NCBI GenBank assembly: GCA_030523305.1
Contig: JAUNIY010000012.1
Coordinates: forward strand, 1 to 35,224
DNA: 35,224 bases
Reading direction: 5' to 3'
Origin: Eubacteriales bacterium
Lineage (GTDB): Bacteria; Bacillota; Clostridia; Oscillospirales; Butyricicoccaceae
A program made the position numbers and the translations under genes. The notes below the pieces were generated by a model that worked only from the letters and a program-made list of their open reading frames with translations, did not search any database and was not told where the DNA came from. Shown piece after piece: positions 33,692 through 35,224 of this stretch. Positions within the stretch are counted from its first letter, which is position 1. Every line of letters begins with the position of its first letter.

Positions 33692-33768
33692 GTCTCAGTA
33701 GCTCAGCTGGATAGAGCACGCGCCTCCTAAGCGCGGGGTCGGGGGTTCAAATCCCTTCTGGGACGCCA
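33692..33768 (+). tRNA. tRNA-Arg, anticodon CCU
   Basis: 77 bases with encoded CCA. Acceptor GTCTCAG/CTGGGAC (one T-G pair), D arm GCTC/GAGC, anticodon stem CGCGC/GCGCG with loop CTCCTAA giving anticodon CCT, and T loop TTCAAAT closed by GGGGG/CCCTT (two G-U pairs). Reads AGG codons. Followed at once by a terminator. Confidence 0.96.
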
Positions 33769-33771
33769 GAT

Positions 33772-33815
33772 AAAGTACCGAATTTCTCGATTTTGCGGGA
33801 TTTTCGGTACTTTTT
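33772..33815 (+). terminator. Terminator of tRNA-Arg
   Basis: AAAGTACCGAA (33772-33782) and TTCGGTACTTT (33803-33813), perfect 11-bp stem followed by more T. Confidence 0.9.
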
Positions 33816-33841
33816 CGTTGGAATGCAGAATCTGTACCCCC

Positions 33842-34018
33842 TCTGGCAAATTGCAAAAATGATTAGCAGGAAAAGAAGTCTGTCATTTCAGGCATTTCAA
33901 AACTGGCATAAATTTTTTGATTGGTTTGCCAGAGGTCTGGCAAAAAAATTGAAAAAATCGCTGTAAAAGCGGCAATTTGCCAGTCAATCTCTAAAAAACC
34001 TGTAAATTTTCTGCCAGA
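33842..34018. repeat. Cluster of TTTGCCAGA / TCTGGCAAA sites
   Basis: TCTGGCAAA at 33842-33850. CTGGCA at 33903-33908. A perfect palindrome TTTGCCAGA-GG-TCTGGCAAA at 33925-33944. TTTGCCAG at 33976-33983. CTGCCAGA at 34011-34018. Five occurrences in 180 AT-rich bases next to the tRNA end suggest binding sites (integrase arm sites, excisionase or an origin/partition protein). No gene was found in 33816-34136. Confidence 0.7.
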
Positions 34019-34036
34019 GCCAAGGGCGATGAATGC

Positions 34037-34063
34037 GGGTACAACGCTATGATACGTTGTCCC
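34037..34063. other. Hairpin in the element leader
   Basis: GGG-T-ACAACG (34037-34046) pairs with CGTTGTCCC (34055-34063), with one bulged T and an 8-base loop. No T-run follows. It could be a recognition hairpin of the mobile element. Confidence 0.4.
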
Positions 34064-34087
34064 GACAAATCCCCCAAATCCGTATCC

Positions 34088-34117
34088 TTGCTGCTGTTCC
34101 CACTGTTGTGTTACGAT
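34088..34117 (+). promoter_or_regulatory. Candidate promoter of the small element gene
   Basis: TTGCTG (34088-34093), 18-base spacer, TACGAT (34112-34117) with TG upstream (TGT-TACGAT). Confidence 0.4.
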
Positions 34118-34136
34118 AGAGACAGAGGTGAGGAGC

Positions 34137-34309
34137 ATGAAAAACAAAGATTTTATCTGTATTTTGATGATACAGACAAATCAATCTTACTACATAGCCT
34201 TGTCACATTGAGAAATCAGCTGCTTGAACAGGGCAGATATACAGATTGTGTGGACGAACTGATTATCAGAGTTACTCATGCACCTGTAAAGAAAGTAAAA
34301 ATTTCATAA
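34137..34309 (+). pseudogene. Small element-borne protein, frameshifted after the start codon
   Basis: An ideal start (GAGGTGAGGAG followed by ATG 34137) opens a frame that ends after 24 codons. The recognisable protein lies one frame over: RFYLYFDDTDKSILLHSLV, then NQLLEQGRYTDCVDELIIRV and PVKKVKIS to TAA at 34309. Such small conserved proteins of about 57 residues precede parA in integrative elements of gut Firmicutes. One additional A in the A5 run at 34140-34144 would give MKKQRFYLYF and join start to body. So this is a 1-base deletion, a sequence error, or a slippage-dependent gene. Confidence 0.7.
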
Positions 34310-34323
34310 CATGCTGCTTGAAG

Positions 34324-34353
34324 CCGCTTATTCGTAAGAGTAAGCGGTTTTTT
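34324..34353 (+). terminator. Terminator before parA
   Basis: CCGCTTA (34324-34330) pairs with TAAGCGG (34341-34347), followed by TTTTTT. Confidence 0.88.
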
Positions 34354-34380
34354 CATGCCCGCAGATATTCTCACTGTACA

Positions 34381-34403
34381 TAGCCGTCCTTTATGGGCGG
34401 CTA
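34381..34403 (+). promoter_or_regulatory. Leader hairpin upstream of parA
   Basis: TAGCCGTCC (34381-34389) pairs with GGGCGGCTA (34395-34403) around TTTAT, with one G-U pair. It ends 13 bases before AAAGGAGTG of parA, so it may influence parA translation. No promoter was recognised. Confidence 0.45.
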
Positions 34404-34430
34404 AATCTATTTCGGAAAGGAGTGAATCCA

Positions 34431-35224
34431 ATGACAAGCTGTAAAGTCATTGCTATGACGAACCAGAAAGGTGGCGTTGGAAAGACCACAACAACGGTTA
34501 ATCTCGGCGTTGGGCTGGCGAATCGAGGCAAACGTGTTCTGCTGATTGATGCCGATGCACAGGCAAATCTCACGATGGCGCTCGGTTGGCAGCAGCCGGA
34601 TGAACTGCCGATCACGCTTTCGACCGTGATGCAGAACATTGTGGATGATATCCCGATGGATATCCACAAAGGTATTCTGCATCACGAGGAAGGCGTTGAC
34701 CTGCTCCCGTCGAGCATTGAGTTGTCAGGACTGGAGGTGCGGCTGTTCAATGCGATCAGCCGTGAAAACATCCTGAAAATGTATGTCAATGCAGTCAGAA
34801 CGAACTATGACTATATCCTGATTGACTGCATGCCGTCGCTGGGGCTGACGGTTATCAATTCGCTATCTGCTGCGGACAGTGTGATTATCCCAACGCAGTC
34901 GCACTATCTGTCTGCGAAAGGATTGGAGCTGTTGCTGCAAACGGTATCCAAGGTGAAGCGTCAGATCAATCCTGCTTTAAAGATCGACGGAATATTGATG
35001 ACGATGGCGCTGCCGCGCACCAATATTTCCAAAGAGATCACGGAAACTGTCAGAGAAGCGTATGGGAGGCATATCCGCGTGTTCGATACGCAGATTCCGC
35101 ATTCTGTGCGAGCTGTGGAAGCCAGTGCATCCGGCAAGAGCATCTATGCGTATGACCGGACAGGAAAAGTCGCACAGGCATATGCGCAATTCACGGAGGA
35201 GGTGATGCAGCTTGGCGAAAAGCA
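34431..35224 (+). CDS. parA: ParA-family partition ATPase of an integrative element (3' end outside window)
   Basis: 264 codons are present and the frame is still open. Deviant Walker A NQKGGVGKTTTT (residues 11-22), LLIDADAQANLTMALG (A' motif), YILIDCMPSLGLTVINSL (Walker B) and PTQSHYLSAKGLELL are the Soj/ParA hallmarks. ParA loads ParB-bound DNA or maintains excised circular forms. The closely matching type, next to a small conserved protein and a tRNA, is that of Tn1549-like conjugative elements in Clostridia. AAAGGAGTG lies 7 bases before ATG 34431. A parB gene is expected just past the window. The C-terminus is not visible. Confidence 0.93.
   Translation, partial: MTSCKVIAMTNQKGGVGKTTTTVNLGVGLANRGKRVLLIDADAQANLTMALGWQQPDELPITLSTVMQNIVDDIPMDIHKGILHHEEGVDLLPSSIELSGLEVRLFNAISRENILKMYVNAVRTNYDYILIDCMPSLGLTVINSLSAADSVIIPTQSHYLSAKGLELLLQTVSKVKRQINPALKIDGILMTMALPRTNISKEITETVREAYGRHIRVFDTQIPHSVRAVEASASGKSIYAYDRTGKVAQAYAQFTEEVMQLGEK

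Noticed and set aside
33863..34147. 94-codon minus-strand frame in the element leader
   Set aside because: It covers the repeat cluster and the start of the small element gene, and has no ribosome binding site.
1..35224. CRISPR arrays, insertion sequences, rRNA genes
   Set aside because: No regularly spaced repeats, transposase genes or rRNA-like segments were seen on either strand.

Overview
The window reads as chromosome of a moderately GC-rich Firmicute, most likely a gut Clostridium-class bacterium of the Oscillospirales type (Butyricicoccus/Agathobaculum-like). This is an inference from protein style (S-layer homology protein, VanZ family, DUF3784, UPF0210/UPF0237 pair, AzlCD), strong AGGAGG-type ribosome binding sites and sigma-A promoters. 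Species cannot be fixed from the sequence alone. About 33 kb is ordinary chromosome. The last ~1.4 kb looks like the left end of an integrative element next to a tRNA-Arg gene.

Layout. 1-3045: dTDP-L-rhamnose operon (rmlA 3' end, a fused rmlB-rmlD, rmlC). 3162-4828: two orphan membrane-associated proteins. 5091-6533: glycogen synthase glgA interrupted by an in-frame amber codon. 6764-10189: one operon (stand-alone ModE-type HTH, phosphodiester glycosidase, small membrane protein, rRNA m5C methyltransferase, YbjN-like protein), from an extended -10 promoter to a large terminator hairpin. 10372-10455: an unlisted 27-residue holin-like (type I toxin-like) peptide. 10609-15757: hypothetical protein, SLH-domain surface protein, AzlCD amino-acid exporter, VanZ-family protein and a Ca2+/Na+ antiporter, with structured leaders before the last two. 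15898-16710 (minus): Mrp/NBP35 ATPase. 16892-25228: ABC exporter, divergent BCCT transporter, MATE exporter, pta, voltage-gated-type K+ channel and a YjbQ/UPF0047 enzyme. 25330-28383 (minus): orphan sugar-type binding lipoprotein, then the UPF0237 (ACT)-UPF0210 pair followed by a previously uncalled 31-residue peptide. 28624-28923 (minus): an AT-rich DUF3784 gene in a poorly coding island. 29227-33390 (minus): hemW, lepA and a diacylglycerol-kinase-family lipid kinase.

33517-33815 holds a tRNA-Arg(CCU) gene preceded by an exact 42-bp copy of its own 5' half and a 71-bp insert that folds into nested hairpins. Beyond its terminator lie a cluster of TTTGCCAGA/TCTGGCAAA sites, a frameshifted small gene, and parA, cut by the window end. 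This is the arrangement expected at the end of an integrative and conjugative element.

Most notable observations: the glgA nonsense codon, the rmlB-rmlD fusion that keeps an internal ribosome binding site, the toxin-like micropeptide, a long hairpin that puts the vanZ start codon in its stem and the SD in its loop, the split tRNA-Arg with adjacent element arm sites, and the peptide behind the UPF0210 gene. No CRISPR array, rRNA or insertion sequence was seen.
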